Source of the DNA: Gordonia spumicola
GTDB taxonomy: Bacteria; Actinomycetota; Actinomycetes; Mycobacteriales; Mycobacteriaceae
Assembly (NCBI RefSeq): GCF_009932475.1
Contig: NZ_BJOV01000005.1
Location: forward strand, 1,302,001 to 1,366,000
DNA: 64,000 nucleotides
Direction: 5' to 3'
Positions 28,729-38,971 of the stretch are shown here, piece by piece. The notes below the pieces were generated by a model, which was not told where the DNA came from, made no database searches, and worked only from the letters and a program-made list of their open reading frames with translations. A program made the position numbers and the translations under genes. Every line of letters starts with the position of its first letter. Position 1 is the stretch's first letter.

Positions 28729-29901
28729 ATGTCTCTCAAGCTCCACTGGTTTCTGCCGACGTACGGCGACTCCCGATTCATCGTCGGCGGCGGCCACGGT
28801 CTGCCCGCCGGGATCGCGCGCGGCGACCGCGACGCGTCGATCGGATACCTGTCGTCGATCGCGAGGACGGCCGACGACTTCGGCTTCACCGCGGCGCTCA
28901 CCCCGGCGGGCGCGTGGTGCGAGGACGCCTGGCTGACGACGGCGATGGTCGCCCGCGAGACCGAGCGTCTCGGCTTCCTCGTCGCGTTCCGCCCCGGGCT
29001 GGTGAGCCCGACGCTCGCCGCGCAGATGGCCGCGACCTTCGACAAGCACGCGCCCGGACGGCTGCTGCTGAACGTCGTCACCGGCGGCGAGTCGGCCGAA
29101 CAACGCGCATACGGCGATCATCTGGACAAGGCCGCCCGCTACGCTCGGACCGACGAGTTCCTGAGCGTCGTCCGACGCCTCTGGGCGGGCGAGACCGTCA
29201 CTCATCACGGTGAGCACATCACCGTCGACGACGCCACCCTCGCCACGCTCCCCGACCCGGTGCCGCCCATCTACTTCGGCGGATCGTCGCCGGAGGCCGG
29301 CGTGGTGGCCGCGCGTCACACCGACGTGTACCTGACGTGGGGCGAGCCGCCCGCCGCCGTCGCGAAGAAGGTGGAGTGGATACGGGGACTCGCCGCCGCG
29401 CAAGGACGGACCGTCCGATTCGGCGTCCGGCTGCACGTGATCACCCGCGACACCGCGGAGCAGGCGTGGGCGGAGGCCGGACGTCTCCTGTCGGCCCTCG
29501 ACGACGACACCGTCGGCCACGTGCAGGACGGCCTGGGACGCAGCGAGTCGGTCGGTCAGGCCGCGATGCGAGACCTGCACGCGACGCACCGGGCCGACGG
29601 CTCGTGGCGCGACCCCCGGGCCCTGGAGATCGTCCCGAACCTGTGGTCGGGCGTCGGCCTCGTCCGTGGCGGCGCGGGTACGGCGCTCGTCGGATCACAC
29701 GGCGAGGTCGCCGACCTCATCGCCGAGTACACGGCGGCCGGAATCGACGAGTTCGTGCTCTCCGGATACCCCCACCTGGAGGAGCTGTACTGGTTCGGCG
29801 AAGGCGTGATCCCCGAACTGACCCGGCGTGGGCTCTTCGACGACGGGCGGCCGCGCACCCGGGCCTCCGCAGGCAATCCATTCGTCCCCGCAGGCCGCTG
29901 A
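28729..29901 (+). CDS. Alkanesulfonate monooxygenase-like LLM flavoprotein (SsuD/MsuD type)
   Basis: The 390-residue luciferase-like protein begins LKLHWFLPTYGDSRFI, the SsuD/MsuD start, with RPGLVSPTLAAQMAATFD, GRLLLNVVTGGESAEQ and a C-terminal LSGYPHLEELYWFGEGVIP block as in SsuD. It would release sulfite from an alkanesulfonate, possibly methanesulfonate, the product expected downstream of SfnG. AAGGAAG precedes the ATG. Confidence 0.9.
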   Translation: MSLKLHWFLPTYGDSRFIVGGGHGLPAGIARGDRDASIGYLSSIARTADDFGFTAALTPAGAWCEDAWLTTAMVARETERLGFLVAFRPGLVSPTLAAQMAATFDKHAPGRLLLNVVTGGESAEQRAYGDHLDKAARYARTDEFLSVVRRLWAGETVTHHGEHITVDDATLATLPDPVPPIYFGGSSPEAGVVAARHTDVYLTWGEPPAAVAKKVEWIRGLAAAQGRTVRFGVRLHVITRDTAEQAWAEAGRLLSALDDDTVGHVQDGLGRSESVGQAAMRDLHATHRADGSWRDPRALEIVPNLWSGVGLVRGGAGTALVGSHGEVADLIAEYTAAGIDEFVLSGYPHLEELYWFGEGVIPELTRRGLFDDGRPRTRASAGNPFVPAGR

Positions 29902-29933
29902 TCCGGCCGAGATGACAGGAAGTCAGGACTGAT

Positions 29934-30446
29934 ATGACCGCCATCCTCGCTCGCCAGGCCCCCAGCGACCACGCCGCCCTGCGACGTGTGTTCGGACAGT
30001 ACCCGTCCGGCCTCGTCGTGGTCGCGGCGCTCGGGCCGGACGGCCCGGCAGGCATCGTCGCGTCGTCGTTCACCTCCGTCTCCCTCGATCCGCCGCTCGT
30101 GTCGGTCAACATCGCCCGCACGTCGACGACACTGCCGGTCCTGCGCGGTGTCGAGGACTGGGGAGTCAGCGTGCTGGCCGACGACCAGTCGGCGGTCGCC
30201 GACCTGCTGCGACGTCCGGCGACCGAACGATTCGACGGCATCGACTGGACGTCGACCGACGCCGGGGCCGTCCACATCGACGGCGTCGCCGCGGGCTTCC
30301 ACACCCGGGTGCACCGCATAGTGCCCGCGGGCGATCACGTGATCGCGCTGCTCGCCGTCACCAACCACTTCACGAGCCCCGAGTCGGGCCCGCTCGTCTT
30401 CCACCGCAGCCGTTTCCACCGCCTAGAACAGGAGAACCCTTCATGA
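29934..30446 (+). CDS. Flavin reductase family protein
   Basis: The 170-residue protein has the FMN-binding split barrel of HpaC/DszD-type reductases (LRRVFGQYPSGLVVVAAL, GIVASSFTSVSLDPPLVSVNIA, and the late GDHVIALLAVTNH). It should supply FMNH2 to the monooxygenases upstream. Its stop overlaps the start of the next gene (ATGA). Confidence 0.92.
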   Translation: MTAILARQAPSDHAALRRVFGQYPSGLVVVAALGPDGPAGIVASSFTSVSLDPPLVSVNIARTSTTLPVLRGVEDWGVSVLADDQSAVADLLRRPATERFDGIDWTSTDAGAVHIDGVAAGFHTRVHRIVPAGDHVIALLAVTNHFTSPESGPLVFHRSRFHRLEQENPS

Positions 30447-30877
30447 CGACGACCCCAGCGCTCCGCATCGCCGTCCAATCCGACTCGTCCGACTGGGTGG
30501 AGATCACCTCATCCGACGACGCCCCGGTGAAACGCGTGCGCACCGGCAGCCTCGGCCAGGCCGCCCAGGCGACGTCGCGGTCGTCACGTCCGGTGTTCGT
30601 CGACCTCGACGTGCACGTGTCCGACACCGTCGCCAACGCATACGCCGAATACGCCGCCGACCATCCGGGATGGTCCGCAGGCACACGCACCGGCGTCATC
30701 GTCCACCCGGGAACGGTCGCGACACTCGCGTCGCTCCTCGGCGACGTGTCGGCGGCACACGTCGCCGACGGCGTGACCCTCCGCGGCCCGGACGCCGCGG
30801 CTCTGGCCCGCATCGTCGACGACGTGACGCCGTTGCTCGCGGCCCGCGGCGTCGCGGTGCGCACCTCGGCGGCCTGA
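30443..30877 (+). CDS. Small unknown protein of the sulfur operon, faintly like the end of a luciferase-like barrel
   Basis: The 144-residue protein has no motif I recognise with confidence. Its second half (GVIVHPGTVATLAS ... VADGVTLRGPDAAALARIVDD and then LLAARGV) resembles the last strand-helix units of NtaA/DszA-type luciferase-like monooxygenases, where a GSPETVA loop is followed by ADGF-LRP and a final PELQRRG helix. No complete barrel is present. Translation is coupled to the flavin reductase. It may be an accessory subunit or a remnant; this is inference. Confidence 0.6.
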   Translation: MTTTPALRIAVQSDSSDWVEITSSDDAPVKRVRTGSLGQAAQATSRSSRPVFVDLDVHVSDTVANAYAEYAADHPGWSAGTRTGVIVHPGTVATLASLLGDVSAAHVADGVTLRGPDAAALARIVDDVTPLLAARGVAVRTSAA

Positions 30878-30885
30878 CGCGGCCC

Positions 30886-33777
<2,892 letters not shown>

Positions 33778-33825
33778 GAAGGGACCTATCTATGTCGGTC
33801 CGAGCACCGCGCCCGGACACCGGTC

Positions 33826-34026
33826 CTCCCCCTCTGTCGTGTCGCGAGCGACGCCTGAGAGATTCGGCTGCGGGTGACCGCGGCCTTTCACCGTGGGCGG
33901 ACGGGTCGACCCGTCACTTTCCAGAGACGCCGGCAGTTGCCACGGTCCCGGGTGCCTGAGAGTTTGACGGAGAGGTGTTGCTCCTTCGGCGGCCGTCCGA
34001 GATGATCGGACGACGCTCTCCCGCGG
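33826..34026 (-). ncRNA. Tandem glycine riboswitch (gcvT element)
   Basis: Read on the minus strand the leader contains two copies of the glycine aptamer. The first begins GGGAGAGCG and has CCGAAGGAGCAA and ACTCTCAGGCA; the second has CTCTGGAAAG, a GTGAAAGGC, and AATCTCTCAGGC, ending with GACAGAGGGGGAGG. These are the conserved elements of both aptamers and their short linker. The riboswitch ends about 48 bases before the gcvP GTG, so it probably controls ribosome access or termination there. A cooperative ON response to glycine is known for the class. Confidence 0.93.
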
Positions 34027-34043
34027 CGTAGCGGCGCACGGAC

Positions 34044-34049
34044 AGGATA
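34044..34049 (-). promoter_or_regulatory. -10 element TATCCT for the gcvP riboswitch transcript
   Basis: TATCCT on the minus strand lies about 18 bases upstream of the first aptamer and would start transcription near 34037. No strong -35 is visible. Confidence 0.45.
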
Positions 34050-34146
34050 CCAAGGTGCGCGGATAGATCCGCGATCGACGAACGCCTGTCCCGTCGTACT
34101 CACACGTTCCACTGTTCGGCCTCTAGTCGCGCGCCTGCACTACCTC

Positions 34147-34152
34147 TACCGT
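34147..34152 (+). promoter_or_regulatory. -10 element TACCGT of a leaderless start
   Basis: TACCGT lies seven bases before the ATG at 34160 and there is no ribosome site, the leaderless arrangement. Confidence 0.5.
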
Positions 34153-34159
34153 TCCCCAA

Positions 34160-34891
34160 ATGTCGTCTTCTCCGCCGCCCCGCGGGCAGATTCCGTTCGG
34201 CCCCGCCCCGTACGCGCCGAGTGGGCCCCCTGCACCGGTCGGCCCACCGGGTGGCGGTAGACGTCGCAGAAGCAGATTCAGGTCGTTCGCCGTCGCCATC
34301 GTGGCGGGAGCACTCGCTATTCTGACCGTCGTCGGCATCGTGTTCTCGGATCCGATCTCCGCGAAGATCGACGAATGGCGTTTCGGCAAGCCCGGCGAGG
34401 GCAAGGAAGCGGTTCACGTGTACTCAAACGATGCCCGTCGTCTGGTGAAGCGGTACCGCGACGTGGTCAGCCTCGACACATGCGAAGAGAAGCCCGGTGG
34501 GTCGCAGCTCTTGTTCGTTGTGAGATGCGAGCCCGCCGAGGCCAGCCCGCTGCGGGAACCCGGCTGTGCCGACTCGCGATCCGCCAACGGCGACGACGCA
34601 CGCGTCGTCCAGCAGATAGCGATCACGGGGATTCCGCACGACCTCGCCGTGGGCATCCAGACAGGCGAATCGAATTACGAGTTCACCGGCGTGCCACGCA
34701 AGGGTGTTCTTCCCTCCGGCGAAACCGCATGGCTCCTGTCCGACTACGCACGCAACACGTATGGAACCAGCACGGAGTACTCCATACTCAGGAACGGCAG
34801 AACGTCGCACATACTCGCATTTCCCGCCTACACCTGCGACGAAGCGAACCTGCGGGAGTACATCTCCGCCTCGGAGTTCATCGTCCGCTGA
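34160..34891 (+). CDS. Proline-rich single-pass membrane protein of unknown function
   Basis: The 243-residue protein has a Pro/Gly-rich cytoplasmic N-terminus (residues 5-33), a basic RRRRSRFRS stop, one membrane segment (about 43-62) and an extracytoplasmic domain of about 180 residues with four Cys that could form two disulfides. The layout recalls many small mycobacterial membrane proteins, but I do not recognise the domain. It interrupts the gcvP-merR order of the conserved locus on the opposite strand and its codon use is somewhat less G+C-rich than its neighbours, which suggests acquisition. Confidence 0.75.
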   Translation: MSSSPPPRGQIPFGPAPYAPSGPPAPVGPPGGGRRRRSRFRSFAVAIVAGALAILTVVGIVFSDPISAKIDEWRFGKPGEGKEAVHVYSNDARRLVKRYRDVVSLDTCEEKPGGSQLLFVVRCEPAEASPLREPGCADSRSANGDDARVVQQIAITGIPHDLAVGIQTGESNYEFTGVPRKGVLPSGETAWLLSDYARNTYGTSTEYSILRNGRTSHILAFPAYTCDEANLREYISASEFIVR

Positions 34892-34926
34892 GATCGAACG
34901 GCACCGCCGCCCCGCGATAGCAGAAA

Positions 34927-34984
34927 GCCACAAAAGTCACGCGGCGTCCTGGTTCAACCAAGACCGCCGCGCGACTTTTGTGGC
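34927..34984. terminator. Bidirectional hairpin terminator
   Basis: Arms 34927-34946 and 34965-34984 pair over 20 positions with one mismatch; each arm carries CAAAAG/CTTTTG, giving a short T run on both strands. It lies between a plus gene ending at 34891 and a minus gene ending at 34994, so it can stop transcription from both sides. Confidence 0.8.
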
Positions 34985-34993
34985 ATCGCGCTG

Positions 34994-35599
34994 CTAACCG
35001 GTCTTCTGGGAGCGGTTCTTGCGGCGGGCGGCGAGTTCGTCTTCCGGCGACTCCTCGCTGAAGCCGCCGTCGGCGCGTTCGGCCGGGAAGTCGGAGATGG
35101 TGCCGGTGAGTTCGCGCATGGCACCGGAGACCGCGATGCCGAAGACACCCTGTCCGCCCTGGAGGAGGTCGACGACCTCCTCGGCGGACGTGCACTCGTA
35201 GACGGTGGTCCCGTCGGAGAAGAGGGTGATGCGCGCGAGGTCTTCCACGCCGCGCTTGCGGAGGTGATCAACGGCGACGCGGATGTTCTGCAGCGAGATG
35301 CCGGTGTCGAGGAGTCGCTTGACGATCTTGAGGACCAGGATGTCCTTGAACGAGTACAGGCGTTGCGTCCCCGATCCGCCCGCACCGCGGATCGATGGAA
35401 CGACGAGCTGCGTGCGCGCCCAGTAGTCGAGCTGACGGTAGGTGATGCCGGCGATCTGGCAGGCGGTCGGCACGCGGTAGCCGACTAGTTCGTCGGGAAT
35501 CGTGTCGTTCGGGAACAGGCCCGGAGCAATGTCGTCGAGACCGCCCTGCACGGGCTCGGTGACGGCATCTGACCGACGATCGGACGGCATATCGCCCAC
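34994..35599 (-). CDS. MerR family transcriptional regulator (Rv1830-like)
   Basis: The 201-residue protein has the MerR winged helix (GYRVPTACQIAGITYRQLDYW, then RLYSFKDILVLKIVKRLLDTGISLQNIR) but lacks the Cys ligands of metal sensors. It matches by position and layout the Rv1830 group next to the bifunctional nuclease gene. The GTG at 35599 is preferred over upstream frames because GAGGGAG lies seven bases before it. The C-terminal tail is acidic then basic. Its target is not evident. Confidence 0.88.
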   Translation of the reverse strand: MGDMPSDRRSDAVTEPVQGGLDDIAPGLFPNDTIPDELVGYRVPTACQIAGITYRQLDYWARTQLVVPSIRGAGGSGTQRLYSFKDILVLKIVKRLLDTGISLQNIRVAVDHLRKRGVEDLARITLFSDGTTVYECTSAEEVVDLLQGGQGVFGIAVSGAMRELTGTISDFPAERADGGFSEESPEDELAARRKNRSQKTG

Positions 35600-35827
35600 G
35601 GTGACACTCCCTCGTGAACAGGACCGCTTCGCGCGCCCCCTCTGACAAGGGTACGCCCGCACGCGGTCTGCGTGAATCCCGAAGCGAACTGCTTCGGTGC
35701 TGGGAATGAAATTAGGGCCCCCGGAAGCCTCGATCAACGCAACACACCGTAAACCTCAACTTTAGGTTCAGATGTGACTATTCCGTTACCAATGAGGCTG
35801 GTGTTACTCGTGTGACTCGAGTGGCGA

Positions 35828-36343
35828 CTATTGGGGAGACTCGGGGCCGAGGAAGTCTTCGGGAGACACCTGATCGAGGAACTCACGGAACGCTTCGACC
35901 GCATCGTCACTCGACGCGTCGTCCTCGTCCGCGGCCGCCGAATCGTCCTCCTCGGGGATCAGCAGGCCCGCGTCGTCGAGCACCTCGTCCGACGCCACGA
36001 TCGGAGCCTTGGCACGCATCGCGACGGCGATCGCGTCGGAGGGACGCGCCTGGACCACGACGTCGCCGTCGAACACCATCTCGGCGTAGAACGTGCCCTC
36101 CTGCATGTCGACGATCCGCACCTCGACGAGGGTACGGCCGAACGACGTCACCAGTTCGACGATCAAGTCGTGTGTGAGCGGACGCGGAGGCTCGACACCG
36201 CGCTGTTCCAGCGCGATGGAGGCCGCCTCGCTCTGACCGATCCAGATCGGCAGGTACCGGGACCCGGCGACCTCGCGCAGCAGCAGTACCGGCTGGTTCT
36301 GTGGGGGCTCCACTCGAATGCCCACGATTCGCATCTCGCCCAT
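35828..36343 (-). CDS. Bifunctional nuclease family protein (DUF151)
   Basis: The 171-residue protein begins MRIVGIRVEPPQNQPVLLL and contains LPIWIGQSEAASIALEQ and ARPSDAIAVAMRAKAPI, hallmarks of the BFN/DUF151 fold. Plant members have DNase/RNase activity; the bacterial role is unknown. It corresponds to Rv1829. It lies between two MerR genes on the same strand, 48 bases after the upstream one. Confidence 0.9.
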   Translation of the reverse strand: MGEMRIVGIRVEPPQNQPVLLLREVAGSRYLPIWIGQSEAASIALEQRGVEPPRPLTHDLIVELVTSFGRTLVEVRIVDMQEGTFYAEMVFDGDVVVQARPSDAIAVAMRAKAPIVASDEVLDDAGLLIPEEDDSAAADEDDASSDDAVEAFREFLDQVSPEDFLGPESPQ

Positions 36344-36391
36344 CTCGGGGCCTCCTCACGGCCGCCTGTCGCGGCCAGTCGACTGCGGACC

Positions 36392-37120
36392 CTAATCGAG
36401 CGCGGTGCGGACCGCGGCCTTGACGAGCTGGGTGTGCAGGGTGACCGACAGCGCGGCCATCTCGCGCACCAACTCCTCGGCGCGGTCACGAGCACCGGTG
36501 CCCTTGCCCTTGGCGATGGGGCCCGCGATCTGTGCGACGAGTCCGGCCTCACGGTCGGCACTCACCTTGAATGCGCGAAGGTGGCGTGTCTCCACGCCGA
36601 AGTTCGCCAGTGCGGCGGCGGCCTCGACGAGACGAACCGCGTCCTCGTCGAAGAATCCGCCCGGCCCCGACGACAGCAGACCGTTGCGCATCAGCTCGGC
36701 GATGAATGCCGAGTCGACGCCGGTCCGCTCGATGAGCGACTCGCGGTCGACCCGGCCGCCACGCGACGCGAAGTCCGTCGCAGGCGCGACCGCGGTCCGC
36801 GCCGAGGACAGCAGACGCGCGCCGCCCGCGGCGTCGGACGTCTTGCTGTCGATCGCGTCGAGCTGCTCGCGAATCACCTTCAGCGGCAGATACCGATCCC
36901 GCTGCGCCGTCAGGACGAAACGCAGGCGCTCACAGTCCGAATTGCTGAAACGCCGGTAACCCGACGGAGCGCGCTCCGGGGTCACCAGACCCTCCGCCTC
37001 CAAGAAGCGGATCTTCGAGATCGTGACGTCCGGGAAGTCCTCGCTGAGGACCGCCAGGACCGCCCCGATGGACATCGCCGGATCGCCTGCGGCGTCCGAG
37101 CGTGCGGGCGAAGCGCTCAC
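36392..37120 (-). CDS. MerR family transcriptional regulator (Rv1828-like)
   Basis: The 242-residue protein starts with MSIGAVLAVLSEDFPDVTISKIRFLEAEGLV and ERAPSGYRRFSNSDCERLRF, the DNA-binding half seen in Rv1828, and a C-terminal effector region lacking metal-binding Cys. Its GTG at 37120 overlaps the garA stop (GTGA), so the two are translated together. Other possible starts lie about 15 codons inside. Confidence 0.92.
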   Translation of the reverse strand: MSASPARSDAAGDPAMSIGAVLAVLSEDFPDVTISKIRFLEAEGLVTPERAPSGYRRFSNSDCERLRFVLTAQRDRYLPLKVIREQLDAIDSKTSDAAGGARLLSSARTAVAPATDFASRGGRVDRESLIERTGVDSAFIAELMRNGLLSSGPGGFFDEDAVRLVEAAAALANFGVETRHLRAFKVSADREAGLVAQIAGPIAKGKGTGARDRAEELVREMAALSVTLHTQLVKAAVRTALD

Positions 37121-37560
37121 GCTTCCCCTGCGCGGGGTCCCGCGAGGAAGACCAGACGGAACTTGCCGATCTGGACCTCGTCGCCGTTCGCCAGGGTCGC
37201 GGTGTCGACCGGCTCACGGTTGACGTAGGTGCCGTTCAGGCTGCCGACGTCGACGACCTGGAAGTCGTCGCCGTCGCGGCGGAACTCCGCGTGACGGCGG
37301 CTGACGGTCACATCGTCCAAGAAGATGTCGCTGTCGGGATGACGACCCGACGACGTCGCGGCCTGGTCGAGCAGGAATCGCGATCCCGCATTGGGGCCAC
37401 GCTTGACCACCAGCAGCGCAGTTCCGGGCGAGAGTCGTTCCACACCGGTGTCTGCGGGCTCGGCCGTCGTCGCCGGAGCGTCGATCTCCTTGATGTACTC
37501 CTCGCGGAAGACCGAAGTCGTCTCCACGGGCGCCTCAAAACCGTTGTCGTTACCGGTCAC
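37117..37560 (-). CDS. garA: GarA, FHA-domain regulator of 2-oxoglutarate and glutamate metabolism
   Basis: The 147-residue protein carries the phospho-acceptor motif ETTSVF near residues 13-18, where PknG and PknB phosphorylate GarA of mycobacteria (OdhI of corynebacteria). The FHA domain occupies about residues 45-135 (SGRHPDSDIFLDD, TVSRRHAEF, LNGTYVNREPV). Unphosphorylated GarA inhibits 2-oxoglutarate dehydrogenase and glutamate dehydrogenase and stimulates glutamate synthase. Two GTG codons lie in tandem; I chose the second (37560) because AAGGAG is then five bases upstream. Confidence 0.96.
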   Translation of the reverse strand: MTGNDNGFEAPVETTSVFREEYIKEIDAPATTAEPADTGVERLSPGTALLVVKRGPNAGSRFLLDQAATSSGRHPDSDIFLDDVTVSRRHAEFRRDGDDFQVVDVGSLNGTYVNREPVDTATLANGDEVQIGKFRLVFLAGPRAGEA

Positions 37561-37712
37561 CACATCTCCTTAACCACCGTGTCCGTCGTTCCCGAGATCC
37601 CCGGGACCGGAGCGGACACTTCGCCTATTCGTGTTCAACAGATCGCGTTTCGACGCTGAAACGACTACTTGCTGGCAGGTCCGACAGTCATGTCTGAACC
37701 TACCGGTTTGTG

Positions 37713-37744
37713 TTCATTCACATCCCTGGTCGGGTGTGAATGAA
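37713..37744. promoter_or_regulatory. 10-bp inverted repeat TTCATTCACA in the garA upstream region
   Basis: TTCATTCACA (37713-37722) and TGTGAATGAA (37735-37744) are exact inverse copies 12 bases apart. A minus-strand -10-like TATGAT (37762-37757) lies just upstream, so the repeat would fall at or shortly after the transcription start of garA. It could be an operator or an RNA hairpin; no T tract follows, so a gcvH terminator is less likely. Confidence 0.5.
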
Positions 37745-37842
37745 CGAACACTGGTCATCATATCCGTCTCCACCGACAAGGTGAGGGTTCGTCAACGCTG
37801 ACGTGACGGATCGTTAGCCAATCGTTCAGTTTTGTCCGGCCG

Positions 37843-38247
37843 TCAGCCCGCGATCGCCGCGGCGTAGCCCGCGGCGTCGAGCAGATCGTCGAGGACCGCG
37901 TCCAAGTCGACGTCGTCGGCGACGGTGATCTCCACCAACCAGCCGTCCTCGTACGGCGACGAGTTGACGAGTTCGGGCGCACCGTCGAGTTCGTCGTTGG
38001 CCGCCGAGACGGTTCCCTCGAGGGGACCGAAGATGTCGGACACGCTCTTGGTCGACTCGACCTCGGCGAACGACTCGCCGACCTCGACGTCGGAGTCGAC
38101 GTCGGGCAGCTGGACGAAGACGACGTCGCCGAGTGCGTCCTGTGCGAAGTCGGTGATGCCGACGCGGACGGTCTTGTCGCCGACCTTCGAGATCCACTCG
38201 TGCTCGGCGGTGTACTTCAAGTTCTCCGGGATCTTCGTGTCGCTCAC
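37843..38247 (-). CDS. gcvH: Glycine cleavage system H protein
   Basis: The 134-residue lipoyl carrier shuttles the aminomethyl group between the P, T and L proteins. The lipoylated Lys is residue 67 within VESTKSVSDI. The start is a GTG preceded by an AGAGAGGGG ribosome site. It is placed between pgsA2 and garA as in mycobacteria, although the three genes Rv1823-Rv1825 found there in M. tuberculosis are missing. Confidence 0.97.
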   Translation of the reverse strand: MSDTKIPENLKYTAEHEWISKVGDKTVRVGITDFAQDALGDVVFVQLPDVDSDVEVGESFAEVESTKSVSDIFGPLEGTVSAANDELDGAPELVNSSPYEDGWLVEITVADDVDLDAVLDDLLDAAGYAAAIAG

Positions 38248-38359
38248 GCGGACACCCCTCTCTGCTTCACAGGGACAACGGACGCCGCGAGATGCTCCCC
38301 CGACGTGACGTCAGAACTCTATCGTCCGCACGGCGTCGCGGGCGCGGCAGGGACGAAAC

Positions 38360-38971
38360 TCATGCACGAACCGGGGGCATCGTCCGCACGACCGACACCG
38401 TCTGGATCCAGTACAGGACCAGCGACCACACGTACAGTGCGACCCCCCAGATCAGGAAGGCCCAGCCGATCGGGTAGGTGATGGTCCCGACGAGCCCGTC
38501 GATCTGGCCCGCGAGGAGCCACGGGAACGAGCTCATCAGGGCGAAGGTCGCAGCCTTGCCGATGTACAGGGTCGGCAGCGCGGTGACGCCGCGGGACTTC
38601 AACAGCGGGGCCGTCGCGAACAACAGCACGTCGCGCCCGACGATCAGCCCGATCAACCACCACGGCACGAATTCCCGCAGGCCGAAGCAGATCGGGATGA
38701 CGATCACGTACAGACGGTCGGCCGCCGGGTCGAGCAACGCGCCCAGCTTGGACGACTGGCCGAGCCAGCGCGCGAGCTTGCCGTCGAGCCAGTCCGTGAC
38801 ACCGGAGACGAAGAGCACGACGAACGCCCAGCCGGCCGACTCCTCGACCATGAGGAGCCAGATGAAGACCGGGATCAACGCCAAACGCAGAACGCTGAGC
38901 GCGTTCGGGACGGTCCAGACCGCGTCGCTCTTCTCCGGCGGCCCGGCGGCCGTCGACGGCTCGTCGGTCAC
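38360..38971 (-). CDS. pgsA2: CDP-alcohol phosphatidyltransferase family protein (PgsA2-like)
   Basis: The 203-residue membrane protein carries the family motif DWLDGKLARWLGQSSKLGALLDPAAD-type (D-G-x2-A-R-x8-G-x3-D-x3-D) near residues 60-84 and several hydrophobic segments. Members make phosphatidylglycerophosphate or cardiolipin; the product of Rv1822-type proteins is not settled. The GTG at 38971 overlaps the secA2 stop. Confidence 0.9.
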   Translation of the reverse strand: MTDEPSTAAGPPEKSDAVWTVPNALSVLRLALIPVFIWLLMVEESAGWAFVVLFVSGVTDWLDGKLARWLGQSSKLGALLDPAADRLYVIVIPICFGLREFVPWWLIGLIVGRDVLLFATAPLLKSRGVTALPTLYIGKAATFALMSSFPWLLAGQIDGLVGTITYPIGWAFLIWGVALYVWSLVLYWIQTVSVVRTMPPVRA

